This document shows, one piece after another, positions 46,092-57,063 of a stretch of DNA of 64,000 nt. The position numbers were made by a program, and so were the translations under genes. The notes below the pieces were generated by a model. That model searched no databases and had not been told where the DNA came from. It saw nothing but the letters and a program-made list of their open reading frames with translations. The stretch comes from Gnetum montanum (Eukaryota; Streptophyta; Gnetopsida; Gnetales; Gnetaceae). The DNA lies in assembly GCA_015680685.1 (NCBI GenBank), contig MNCI01029448.1:295500-359499 (forward strand), in the 5' to 3' direction. The first letter of the stretch is position 1. Each line of letters opens with the position of its first letter.

Positions 46092-48463
46092 CTATGTCTT
46101 TTTTGTGGTCGTAGGAGTTGCTGCATTTCGATGAGGAACACGCACCAAGAATGGTTGTTGTGGTGGTTTTGGGTTACCATCAATGCCAACAATGTTAATT
46201 GTGTATCCTACACTATTGGTGTCTAGGGGATCCTTGTAAACATGCATTGATTGGTTTTCAGGGTGAATAGGACTAATTTCATCTAGCACTAGCTTGCCCT
46301 GATTGATCATGCATTGGATATCATCTTTCAATGCTAGACAATAGTCTGTATCATGACTACATAGTTGGTGATAGTTACAAAAATGTTCTAGCTTGAAGTT
46401 CTTAGGAACTGATGGATCACTATGCATGGCCAAGGAGGGGTTCCTAAGAAGTTCACAATACTGTTGATGTCATTTGATTACTTCTTTTGACATCTATTGG
46501 TACTGTATATACCTAGCTCCCAACAATTTCTTTAGAAGTTCTAAAGGCTTAATGGGTAATGGGGTGTATTTGGAGTGATCCTTGTGCTCAAAGTTGGGTT
46601 TAGGCTGGATTGATGCCTCAGGTGTTGATGTCGAGGATTGATCAACGTTACCTAAGCTACATGTGGCATTAGTGAACACTATGGCGACCTTCTTATTATT
46701 GCCATTAGGTTTGGCCTCGTTAGCCACAATGGACATTGTGGCTATTGTAGCCTTTCCCTTTTCTTTGTCTTTCTTACAATGCATGTTTTTGTACATAACA
46801 TAAGTTGGATCTTTGCTAGCCTTAGCTACATCTTGAATGCTTTTGGTTTGAGCAAAAGCTTGATTGAGGGAGTGTAGGGCTAAGCAGTAAAGCTTTGACT
46901 TGATAAAATTGTTTATAGCCCCCTTGAAGATGGCCAACAGATGGGCCTCAGTGATAGGCTTGCATATTTCATTCAAGGTGGTACTCCACCACTATATGAA
47001 TCTTTGCACAAACTCAAGCATGCCTTACTTGACACTCATCATATGGTCTAGCATGACTTCTGCTTTCAAGTTATACTTGAAACGGGTCACGAACTAACTC
47101 AGTAGCTCCTCCAAAGTTGAGATGGAGACATGTGGGAGCGCACAGTACCAGTCTAAACCCTTGCCTGTCAAGGACATGGTAAAGACATGGATGATACTAT
47201 GTGGCCATTGCTGTAACAACAAAGATTCATACCTAAATGTTACCAAATGTGCATTAGGATCACCCTCCCCATTGTATTTCATAAATTGGGGAAGTGGCAC
47301 CCTAGGGGGTAATGTAAGCATGGTAATGGCTAGGCTGATGGGATCATCATGGTAAAACTCTATGACCTATACCATGTGAAAACTGGTGGCTTTGAGGCAT
47401 TTGATTTCCTCAGTGAGGGTCTAGATAAGTTGAAAAGCTTGATCTAGACCTGTGACATTGCATATAGTTGTAGGGCTACTTGAGTAGCCATCATATGCAC
47501 TGATGATGGTTGCAGTGTAGGTGCAATGGCTTGGCCCATGGGGGGAATTGTTGGTGCCACTCCTGTGAATGGTGGTACTTGGGCTATCCACCACCCAATG
47601 GGTGGTGACATTAATGTGATGGCCATTGGTGGGGCTATGGGGTTGATAGGTTGACCAGTTGGTGGGGTGGCCCACAGCCCTACGCTGGGTTGTACTACAT
47701 GTGGAAGCTGGTGTGCTTGGGGTTGTATGTAGTATAATACCTAAGAGGGTTGTGCCATAGGTAAGGAAGGGGTTGGTGCCCGCCACGTGGTTGAGACTAG
47801 GTTAGCCACTAGTGGTGGAATAGGTGCAGATGAACTACCAGAGGCGAAGCTTGCATGTGACTAAGATGTGGGGACCCCTTGCTAGTACATGGAAGGTACA
47901 AGATGGCTACCCATGGTTGACACAAGTGTAGGTTGTGATGGGGTCATGGTAATCACAAAGGAGGTAGAAGCAAAGAATAGGTTAGACCAAAAGATGATAG
48001 TAGGTAGGATGACTACAATGTAGGTTTGGCCACCACCTTCAGAGTGGGAGTCCAAGTCTTCTTGTCCATCTTGGAATGCTTCGTCATAGGGGAATGTTGT
48101 GTCCCATTCCCCAGACCTACTGACTTGCATCAACTGGTCTAAGATCCATTGATATTGTTCAGTCAATGGGATGATGATGTCATGGGTAGGGATGAAATCC
48201 CTCCTATTTTGGTGGAGGAACTCAAAGTTACATTTATCTTCGATTTCTTGATAGTCCCAGGGTAAATTGGCTTGGACTTTTGTGTAGAGGAAGTCATATC
48301 GCTCTATGTCTTATGCTCAACACTCTGGTGATAGATACTGCAATCTAAGGGATTGACCTAGTGGTCGTACTAGGCCGAGCAGCTACTCATGACTTTTCAT
48401 GTTTTGAATTGAGTATGGAACCTCCAGGTTCAAGGTGGTGGCAACAGTGGTTGTAGGAATCAT
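46092..48463 (-). pseudogene. gag of element D
   Basis: The start at 48463 reads MIPTTTVATTLN. The N-terminal region has YTKVQANLPWDYQEIEDKCN-like residues. A capsid domain lies at about 47320-46900 (VPLPQFMKYNGEGDPNAHLV, MSLTGKGLDWYCALPHVS). A knuckle-like FCNYHQLCSHDTDYCLALKD near 46380 has its second Cys shifted. Several stops are present. The Pro/Thr-rich middle (about 47400-47900) is low complexity. Confidence 0.78.
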
Positions 48464-48820
48464 TTTTGTTGTAAGGTGAAAACTGTAAAAGAGAGAAAAA
48501 ATGCAACTGGATGTGCTAGGGAGATGCCTGTTATGCTAAGTAGGAGTACTACGCTAAGTGGTTTGCTATTTCACATGAGGTGCAGGTAGCATGGGATAAT
48601 AAACAAGGTGAACATTGTAAAGTGAGAAATCAGTTGGAGGCTTTAGTCCTACTGGGTCCCAAAGGAACCATCATTGCGACCAGTCTGCATCACATGGTGC
48701 ATAGACAACCATAAGGGTGTCATGTCTATACTAGTAGATGATGGGGCACAGATAGCGTGTAGGATTACCCATGATACGCAAAAAAGGCACAGAAGGATCC
48801 TCCCTTTAATGCCAAAAAAG
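48464..48820 (-). other. 5' leader and probable primer site of D
   Basis: The minus strand reads TGGCATTAAAGGGAGG at 48814-48799, resembling TGGTGCTAGAAGGAGGG of B. The rest contains some ATGCTA and TACGCTA motifs. No gene seen. Confidence 0.5.
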
Positions 48821-50668
48821 TGTAGTGACTGAAAACTTCAGTGGCTGGAACACTGAGAGGTCACTGGGCATATAGCTTAACCATGGATCCATGTGAGGGC
48901 CATGCTAGATGTAAACGGATGTGGGGTGCCCTGAACGGTCTGATCGATTAGACATGGACTTAAACGGTGTATAATAATCTTTCATAACTGTTGGTTTTAG
49001 GGATGTTATATGTACGTTGAGCAATGAGTGATGAGTGTGAATCGATTGAAAATGATGAAAAAAATAAAAATAACAAAACAAAATGAAACAAGTTTAGGTA
49101 AGGAAGTACACTACCCCAAGATTGGGGATTATATCTTTGTTGAAATGAAGGTGTACAATAGATGGTAGTGGGAACAAGCACAACTTGCAATGAAGCAGTA
49201 TGGTCATAGTTCCTCAAGTAGCTATCAATAGCCAATCATGAGAGAGCTAAAGTGCCAAGATCTCAACCAAGAAAGCCAACTGCCAAAGAAGTAATTGCCA
49301 AAAGCTAATAGTGCCAAAAGTTGATTGAATGCTCCAAGCCAACAATGCCAAGAGCCAACCCCACTAGAATGCTCTCAAAATCCAACCCCTTGAATATTGT
49401 TCATTAGGGTATTTATAGAGTTAGATGTGGGAGAGCAATATGGTTTAAGCATCACATGTCCTGGGTTCCACAAACTGTAGATGTGACTGTGCCATGCTAC
49501 TGTGCAACGTTGAAAACTAATATGCTATGACCATACCATTGATGCTACATGCGCTAAAGTCGAGTGAGCTACTATATTTGTTGCAAAGAAAACTACCAAT
49601 CAATAAATGCAAAGTGGATCTAGTGCTCCAAGACTATGTCTTCCCTACTCTTGCAAGTAGGGTCAAGCATAGGGATAGCTTTGGGGATGTTTAGGGGGTG
49701 CAAAATAAGGAAAACTTGCTGATTTTGCATTTTGGAGAGGTGTTGCGATGAGAATAACCATTGCTAACTAGTTCTATAGCTAATCAAATATTTCTTGAGG
49801 TTGCTACGCGAGTGTTATGCTATTTACATTCTCCAACATATGTAGCGTAAATACCCACATACTACGCTATGATACGCTACGTAGCGTAGCCGCTGGTCTT
49901 AAACGAAATCTTACCTATAAGCCAAAAATACCTAACTGATGCCTGGCTAGGCAAGTGACTGCAACCCTACCTTTCATGCTAAAAGGTCTTGGGACCTGCT
50001 GAGTCCATCCTTGGGACATTTTGGTGTTTTGCATCCTTACTACGTTGTGTGGCGTAGCACAGGGTAGCAACCAATATGACATGCATCCTTTCCTGGTTTT
50101 GCCATGCTTTGTCAAGAAATTGTGCTTGGAGCCTAAAGGCAAAGTAGGAAAACTAGTCTTGGAGGTTGGAATGTGGCCAAGTGAAATCTTCTTGCTAAAA
50201 CCACTTGGCAAAGGGCCTTTGTGTATTTTTTCCTTGCTACGCTACGTAGCATAGCACAGCGTAACACCTAGCTTGGTTTGGATTCTAACTTAATCTTGCA
50301 AAAATTTTGTTGTGGGATGTCAATCATGTCCTAATGTATTAACAAAGAAAACATGTTCATCAGTTGAAACCTAGGCAAATGTGGCTATTCCATCAGAGCC
50401 ATCTGAGTGGGAGCATTACAAGACTATATCCTTACTACCCTGTGCTATCCTGCATAGTGTAGAATAGCGTAGCTCTTGAGTGAAGAGGACCTTTGATGAA
50501 ATTTGCCAAATTTTTTCTATGTCATCTTGCTCGTGCATCAAGGATGAAGTGGGGCAGATTCTCTAGAGGGCTGGGTCATCATCAATGTGCTCTCCGGTAC
50601 TTGTTTAGTCTTCTCGAGGCCTACTACACTATGCAGTGTAGTAAGTTTCTTTAGTTAGGAAACTTACC
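48821..50668 (-). repeat. 5' LTR of D, truncated by insertion of C
   Basis: The minus-strand end is ...CAGTCACTACA at 48821, next to the primer-like site. A TATAAAT box reads on the minus strand at 49417-49411, about 590 bases from that end, as in A and C. I found no TGAAA... start before 50668, so the LTR probably continues beyond C. It holds a perfect 16-bp palindrome at 49873-49888 and a near-perfect one at 50235-50254. Confidence 0.6.
50664..50668 (+). repeat. Presumed left target duplication of C
   Basis: TTACC precedes the TG end of C. Its partner would lie beyond the window, so this is only expected. Confidence 0.4.
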
Positions 50669-51854
50669 TGAAACACCACAAAATTCGGAGCTTAGTACTT
50701 GTCCGACCCCAAACAAGCCCCCGGAACTCACAAACGACGTCAGCTGCATGATCGTAATACTTAGTTTTTGCCCCGTATACGGGGCCAGCGTATACACACA
50801 GCATATACGCCCGGCGTGTACGCCCAACCCTCACTTCAGCGTATACGCCTAGCATTCTAGCGTATACGCCCGGCACTTCAGCGTATACGCCCAGCTCTCC
50901 GGCGCATACGCCCAGGCACTGCAGATGTGCATGCTCAATGATAGGATCTCCAATGATAGCATGAAGATAACATCAAAGAGCAAGAATTGAAGCAAGTGGC
51001 ACCCTTCGGCATATGCGCCTGGCATGTACGCCCAGCATCCCTAAACGTATGCGCTCGGCATATACGCCCGGCATTCCGACGTGTACGCCCAGCATCCGTC
51101 AGCGTATACGCCCAGCGCTCAATCACCCAGTTCACGCCAAGCAGTCCAGCGTATACGCTGACCTGATGCAGCGTATACGCCCAGCAGTTGTAACATTTTG
51201 TATATTTGTAAAGTGTATGCACCGGGTCAACGCGCCACGTGTCTCCCATCCTCAGTCTAGCGTAACAACCTGTATAAAACCCCCATTTTTCCACTTCATC
51301 CGGACGCTTTGCAAAATCCCGGAGCAGACCAGAGAACATTTATGCTGCGCAAAAGAGCAGAAAACCTTCTTACACTGAGAATTCCTGCACGCTGCGGACC
51401 CAGTCTCTTACGCTCCGCCCACTCTGCAAACCGTCCGAGTCACCTGTGTGTACGTCGGGGCTTTTCGGCCGCCTTGTGTTCCCACAATTGCGTTAGACCG
51501 GTGCACTATATTCTGACTCTGTAATTTCCATCGTTTCATTCGCTGCAAGTTCTTTTACAATTTTACGTCAATTTGGCCCACACATCGCTCGCGCTTCGTT
51601 TGCATCTGTTTACGTTTTACGCTATTTTTGCTTCGTTTACGCCTGCACACCGTTTACGCATAACCCAGCGTATTAGGATTTGCGTACGCACGGGAAAATC
51701 CTTGTCTGATCCGCGTGCGGACCACCCAAGGTACTCTGCCTCCGCTGCATTCCAGCATGCCCTCAGGCATAGGCAGGGTCTTCTGTATGCGTCCTGTGAT
51801 CCCGCGGCCTCTGTTTTTCCTTCCAGCTGGAGACCGACGATTTTAGGCGGTACA
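50669..51854 (+). repeat. 5' LTR of C
   Basis: TGAAACACCACAAAATTC opens it and TTTTAGGCGGTACA closes it. Six exact GCGTATACGC sites lie between 50839 and 51180, plus variants such as GCGCATACGC and GCGTGTACGC. A TATAAAA box is at 51273-51279. Confidence 0.92.
51273..51279 (+). promoter_or_regulatory. TATA box in LTR of C
   Basis: TATAAAA lies about 90 bases downstream of the palindrome cluster (50839-51180). This geometry is consistent with the palindromes acting as upstream promoter elements. Confidence 0.6.
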
Positions 51855-51859
51855 GAAAT

Positions 51860-51876
51860 TGGTGCTAGAAGAAGGG
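51860..51876 (+). other. Primer binding site of C
   Basis: TGGTGCTAGAAGAAGGG starts five bases after the LTR. The tRNA is not identified. Confidence 0.7.
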
Positions 51877-52404
51877 CCTCCTTAAATCTTACCTGCAACT
51901 CCTAGCGTATACGCTGTTGAGTGTCTGCGCCCCTAATTGCACGACCGCCCTAACTTTTCCAGCGTTTACGCTGCCTGGTTCTGAAACCTACCTCGTAATT
52001 GCCCAGTGTCTACGTTGCACAGCGTTCACACTTTCAAACACCACTTTATTTATGCTCATCTAGTTTAAACTCTACGGATTATGCTGTGACTTCTTTTACA
52101 AGCCTATCTTTTTCGCTGAGCCTATTTTTACGCTTCGAACTCTTTCACGCTTTGTACCATTTACGCTTTGTACTGTTGTACGCTTCCCTTCACCCTGTTT
52201 ACACTTCCTTGTTTACGCTTCCTTGTTTACGCTTCCCTGCACCCCGCAACCCATCTCACGCGTATGCTCCCTAGTGTCTATGCTGTATACGCTGCACATG
52301 TTGTATATGCTGCCCCTATACGCCGCCCATTAGGCGTGTATGTTGTCCGTCCCTCAAGACCAACTTCGTAATTCTAGACTTATCCATATCCGCGACGTAG
52401 CATC
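51877..52404 (+). promoter_or_regulatory. 5' leader of C
   Basis: One exact GCGTATACGC lies near 51904. Many TTTACGCT and TACGCT half-sites occur between 51960 and 52330, the reverse complement of the GCGTAAA motif in the leader of B. No upstream gene seen. Confidence 0.55.
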
Positions 52405-54735
52405 ATGAATCCTTCAAACAACACCGCTCTCACCGCTCAGACCACCGCCATGGACACCATAGCTGTCCAACAGCCCGTCGCACAACACCCAGGAATGCAG
52501 TCCACAACAGGTCCTCGTCGATCCCTAAGGCTGCAGGGGAAGAACCCGGCCTCTAACATTATTACCCAGGATCAGTACAACTTAATCTGCATTAAGATAC
52601 AAGCTGATCTGGCTATTGATCAAGCTGAACTAGAGGTGAAGAGGCAGTTTGAGTTGTATTACAGGGGGGGATGAGAGTTCATCCCAACCCCCTATGATGT
52701 AATTCTCGTTCCTGAACAATACTCGGAACTCATCACACAACTCCTCCTCCAAAGGAACAATTCGTTGGTTCAGCCCGCACTGGAGCCCCAACTAGAGGAT
52801 GAGGATGAGTTTGCTGCTCAATCCGAGCAAGGGGATTCATTCCATACCTTAAGTCCTCAAGTGCAGGTCAACCCCTTTTTCCATCCCGGCACAGGGGAAC
52901 TCATGCCCTTGCCACACCTTAGATTCCTCCAAGCCCGGCAGCCACCGCCAGAAACAGCAGCATTATTCCACGCCCCTCTCCCAAGCGACCCCCAACCCAA
53001 CACCTTTCCGCTCACACTCATCCCTACGGCCGCGACGGGCCCATCCTCACAAGTGCAGCCACCTATCAATAACACAGGAGCAACGCTCCCACCAAGGGTG
53101 ATAGGGATGCCACACGTGATTCCGACGTCCACATCCTCCCACTTCATACCACACCTCCAAGCACACACAGCTCCCCAGATAGCCGTAACCCAACAGGAAG
53201 TCCTCGCTCACAATGTGGTAGGGCAATGGCCGCCAAGGGGAGCACCGTCGTACTAAGCCCCCCATCACCATGCACCACCTCACACAATCCCACCAGCTAA
53301 TATCCCCCAAGCACAACCCCAGCTCCAGCAGCAACAACCACAACATTTCCCCTATCACGTGCCACCTATAGCGCTGCCCGCTGTAACCTTCCCACAAACA
53401 CAAGCACCCGCGCAGCTTTCAGCTCTTCAGCCTCATACGCAACAATCTAACTTGTACGGTATACTACAGCCCCAAGTCGCCATATCATCGAGCACCCAAG
53501 ACTGGGCGGATGCCAAGAAAATAATGCAAGAGCTTACTGAAGAGGTGAAACGCCTCAAAATGGCCGTTGAGGGAAAGCTAAAGATAGTGGATTTCTACAA
53601 CGATGACCCTATCAGCTCTTCTGTCCCTCCCCTGACCCTGCCCAAAGGTGTCCCCCTACCAACCCTAACTAAATACAATGGGGAAACAGACCCCAACACC
53701 CATCTTATAACATTCAGATTAGAGTGCGCGCTGCTTCAGGCTTGGCCCCACGCCGTCCTTCGAGTATTCCCCATGTCCCTCACGGGAAGGGCACTCGATT
53801 GGTACCGAGCCTTGCCCAGGGACTCTATCCTTTCTTTGGACGATCTTTTACGCCAGTTTGTGATCCGGTTTAAGTATAACTTGAAACCCAAGGCCATGCT
53901 AGATAGCCTCATGCAGATCAAGCAAGCACCGCTTGAACCGGTGCAGAAGTTTATTCAGAGATGGAGTGCAGCTCTCAATGAGCTACATGAACCGATCTCT
54001 CCAACGTATCTGCTCAAGATATTGAAAGTAGCAGTCAATAATTTTTTCAAGTCCAAACTGTATTACCTTAACGCGCGTGACCTTAATAAGGCATTTGAAC
54101 AAATCAATAACACAGAGGAGGCGGCTCAAAATAGCCACGACCCCGCATACTTGGCCTTCAGAAACCAACACACTAAGAAGGACAAAGAGAAGGCCAAGAC
54201 AACTATAGCAGCAATAGCGGGAGCACAACAAACAAACACCACACATCAATACAAACCACCTGTTCCCCCCACTAACTACTATCAGCCCGCTCCTACAGCA
54301 GCCCCAGAGTCATCATCATAGAATCCGGCGAACCGTACGCGTAACTTCGAGAGGAAAGAACCCTCCCAGTACACGCCTTTACCGATGAAGCCATCCCAGC
54401 TCTTCGATCAACTCTTAAAGGCTGGATTGATGCAACACAAGCAATTGTCCCCAGCGGCTATTCAAAGACATGACCAGTTCTGTCAACTTGTACAAAACCC
54501 AAGCCTAGCAACACCGGATGAGCCACCCGTGCCCAAAGGGTTCAGGATGGATCACTTATGTGACTACCATCAACGCAATGGGCATGGAACGGATTACTGC
54601 TTTACCCTGAAGCAGGACATCCAAAGGATGATTGATGATGGCAAGATCACTTTTGACGGGGCTAACCCCGTCCAACCGCAAAATCAGGCTATGGGGGTCT
54701 ATAAAGATCCCCTGAACGCTGAAGGGGCACCGTAG
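52405..54735 (+). pseudogene. gag of element C
   Basis: It starts MNPSNNTALTAQTT, contains SLRLQGKNPASNII and VKRQFELYYRGG, then a Pro/Gln-rich stretch. The capsid domain lies at about 53600-54000 (VPLPTLTKYNGETDPNTHLI, MSLTGRALDWYRALPRDS, QFVIRFKYNLKPKAMLDSLM). The knuckle-like LCDYHQRNGHGTDYCFTLKQ lies near 54560, where its second Cys is Arg. Single stops at 52672, 53254, 54319 and 54733 are the only breaks seen, and the frame is otherwise continuous. It would form the particle shell. A QLFDQLLKAGLMQHKQL segment near 54390 is shared with all copies. Confidence 0.88.
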
Positions 54736-56517
54736 GTAATTACTTCAATCCATTGTGATGATGAACGCAGCACACCTCGCATTAACACCATTTACCCCGA
54801 ACATAAAAAAGAAACGTTTGACAAACCATACGTAGTTCAGATCCCTCCCGCTAACTCGACACCCGCCTATCAACCATCCCATGCCCCGCAGCGGCCGTAC
54901 ATAGTCTGAGTGCCCCCCACCATACCCACTCCCAACACTATGACGTGCCAAAAACCATACGTGGTGCGCATCCCTCCACTCAATCCTGCAGATGCATCGA
55001 CCCCTCATGCTCAGCCTACCCCCTTCGTAGTCCGAGTACCATTGGCCGTTGCAACAACGGAGGTCCAACCTCCACCCAGACCAACCCCGTACGTCATCAG
55101 GGTGCCTGGACAGGCTCCTGCCCAATCAGATCCGACCGTCCACTTGCAACCTTGACCAGCTCCATACGTCGTAAAGGTCCCAGGGAAACCCCAGGCCCCC
55201 AAACCAGCTCCACCTCCATGTCGAGAACGCCTAGTCGATAAGCTTACCCGGGAACAACTAGAGAAAGAGCGCCAACGGTTAGCTCTGGGACCACCCAAAC
55301 CAACTCCACTGAACTCCATGCCTATGACATCATCCAGCGATCCACCAAACATAGACAACAACGGTGAACCATCCAAAACACAAGAGCCACATAACACAGC
55401 GGGTCCTAATGATAACGACAAACCACCAAAATGCGAAATAAAACTGTTGGGCCCCATGGACCCAGTCACTACTGAAAAAAATGTCCCCGATAGTAGAGGC
55501 TTTGCGACGACCCTGACACAAGTCACAAAAGCCTTGAAACAAAAAAACACGTCCCTAAGCTTGTATGACTTAGTACTAATGTCACGGACTCATCGCGAAG
55601 CTCTAGTACGCATGCTAACATCGATCCCGGTTAGTGAGGACTTGGCCCTAAGCGAACCGGCCATTCATGCGGTGATGTACCCCTCTCATGAGGTTGGTCC
55701 TAAGCCCTTGAGCTTCCACGATGGGAACATCAAAGTGGACAAAAAGACAAGTGAGACAACAACAGTCCCCATGTTCATAACGATACATGTAAACCAATTC
55801 AAAATACATAGGGTACATGTAGATGACAGGGCAGCTACCAATGTCGTACCCTATCCCATCATCGAACAATTGGGACTTACCGACTCGATCAAACCCACCA
55901 CAACCACATGTTTAAAGTCATTTAGCGGGTCACGTGTACTGGTCAAAGGCACGATAACCTTAGACTTCGTAGCAGGAGACCAGTTCCCCACATCCGCTGA
56001 CTTTCTCGTTGTCAATGAAATGCCAAGCTTCAACCTAATATTAGGAAGACCCTGGCTGGCCCAACTCAGAGCCATTTCCTTCCCTATACATCAGGAGATT
56101 CACCTACCCTATGAGGGTGGTGAAATCGTCATACATGGGGAAGCGGTTACTCCCATTATTTCATCTCACACGGGCAGTGAACTAGGCTCTGAAGTTGAAC
56201 TTGACAAACCTGGTCAAAAGGACTCAAACAAAAGGCAACTGGTGGGTAGTAAACCTTCAGACACGGGACAAGAGCCCGAAACCAAAAAACCTGCATCTAA
56301 CATTGTACCCCCACTGCCCCACGACGAAACTAACACAGAAACAACGACCGATATTGAAGCGCCCGAAAATACCGAAACCGAAAACGTTCAAACAAACATC
56401 TCCTAGACTGAATTGCCATTCAACGTGATCAGCGAGGGAGACAGGGAATACAAAATCATGCCGGTCGATACACCCCCTGACATAAAAATCAGGAAAATCA
56501 AAAAACAACTAAAATGA
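54736..56517 (+). pseudogene. Protease region of element C
   Basis: The same frame continues from gag. About six linker repeats of the form (K/R/T)P(Y/F)(V/I)VR(I/V)P occur at 54820-55180, then RLVDKLTREQLEKERQRL. The retropepsin-like domain is at about 55760-56120, with VHVDDRAATNVVPY, KGTITLDFVAGDQFPTSADF and FNLILGRPWLAQL. The tail ends KIRKIKKQLK and TGA at 56515-56517. Stops occur at 54907, 55153 and 56404. The catalytic D-T/S-G is D-D-R here. Either this lineage uses an altered active site or the alignment of the motif is unusual. Confidence 0.8.
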
Positions 56518-56830
56518 ACCCCTCCGTCCGCAACGACGTTAAACTATAACTAGTCCGAAATGACATTAAACTATGATAAAACCCAAAAACACAAAGAAAC
56601 AATGATAAACAGCAAAAACAAAAAAAAAATTACTACAATGCTCCCTGTCCGGAAAGACGTTAAACTATCATGTCCGCAATGACATAAAACTACCCACAAT
56701 CAGAAATGGTCGGTCCACTACAAAACATCCACTTTCCCTAAAAATTACTTGCTTGCAATGGGGCCCGAAATGGCCTTAAACTACGCATCGGGGCCCGAAA
56801 TGGCCTCAAACTAGCGTGTACCTTGTTTTC
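56518..56830 (+). repeat. Degenerate 27-bp-type repeats at the junction in C
   Basis: Units such as GTCCGCAACGACGTTAAACTA and GGGCCCGAAATGGCCTTAAACTA are scattered with AT-rich DNA between. They are less regular than in B. From 56830 to 57063 is AT-rich DNA containing the 3' end region of the antisense gene. Confidence 0.7.
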
Positions 56831-57063
56831 CTTTTACACATCGTTTATCTTCAATGTGCCATCTTTAAAACAGAAAAGCAAACCCAAAAACATTTCAATA
56901 TTGTATCATATGTACAAATGACTTAAAATCAACAAAAATATTTATTTATGCAATGTTGTACAAATAATGCCTGTTTTTCTCAGCATTTTTCAATTACAAT
57001 GCCCGTGTCAACTGAATCAGGAAAAAAAACCACTACAACGAAAAGAACAAAACTACAAAGGCA

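Larger units (their letters stand above)
38393..50668 (-). mobile_element. Element D: older Tat-like LTR retrotransposon, right part
   Basis: On the minus strand: 5' LTR (truncated at 50668 by C), primer-like site, gag, protease, 27-bp repeats, antisense gene (39441-44228, plus strand), and the first part of reverse transcriptase, cut at 38393 by the A/X insertion. The organisation equals that of A, B and C. It is the most decayed copy, with stops in every frame. It is also the host of two later insertions and so the oldest in the window. Confidence 0.82.
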
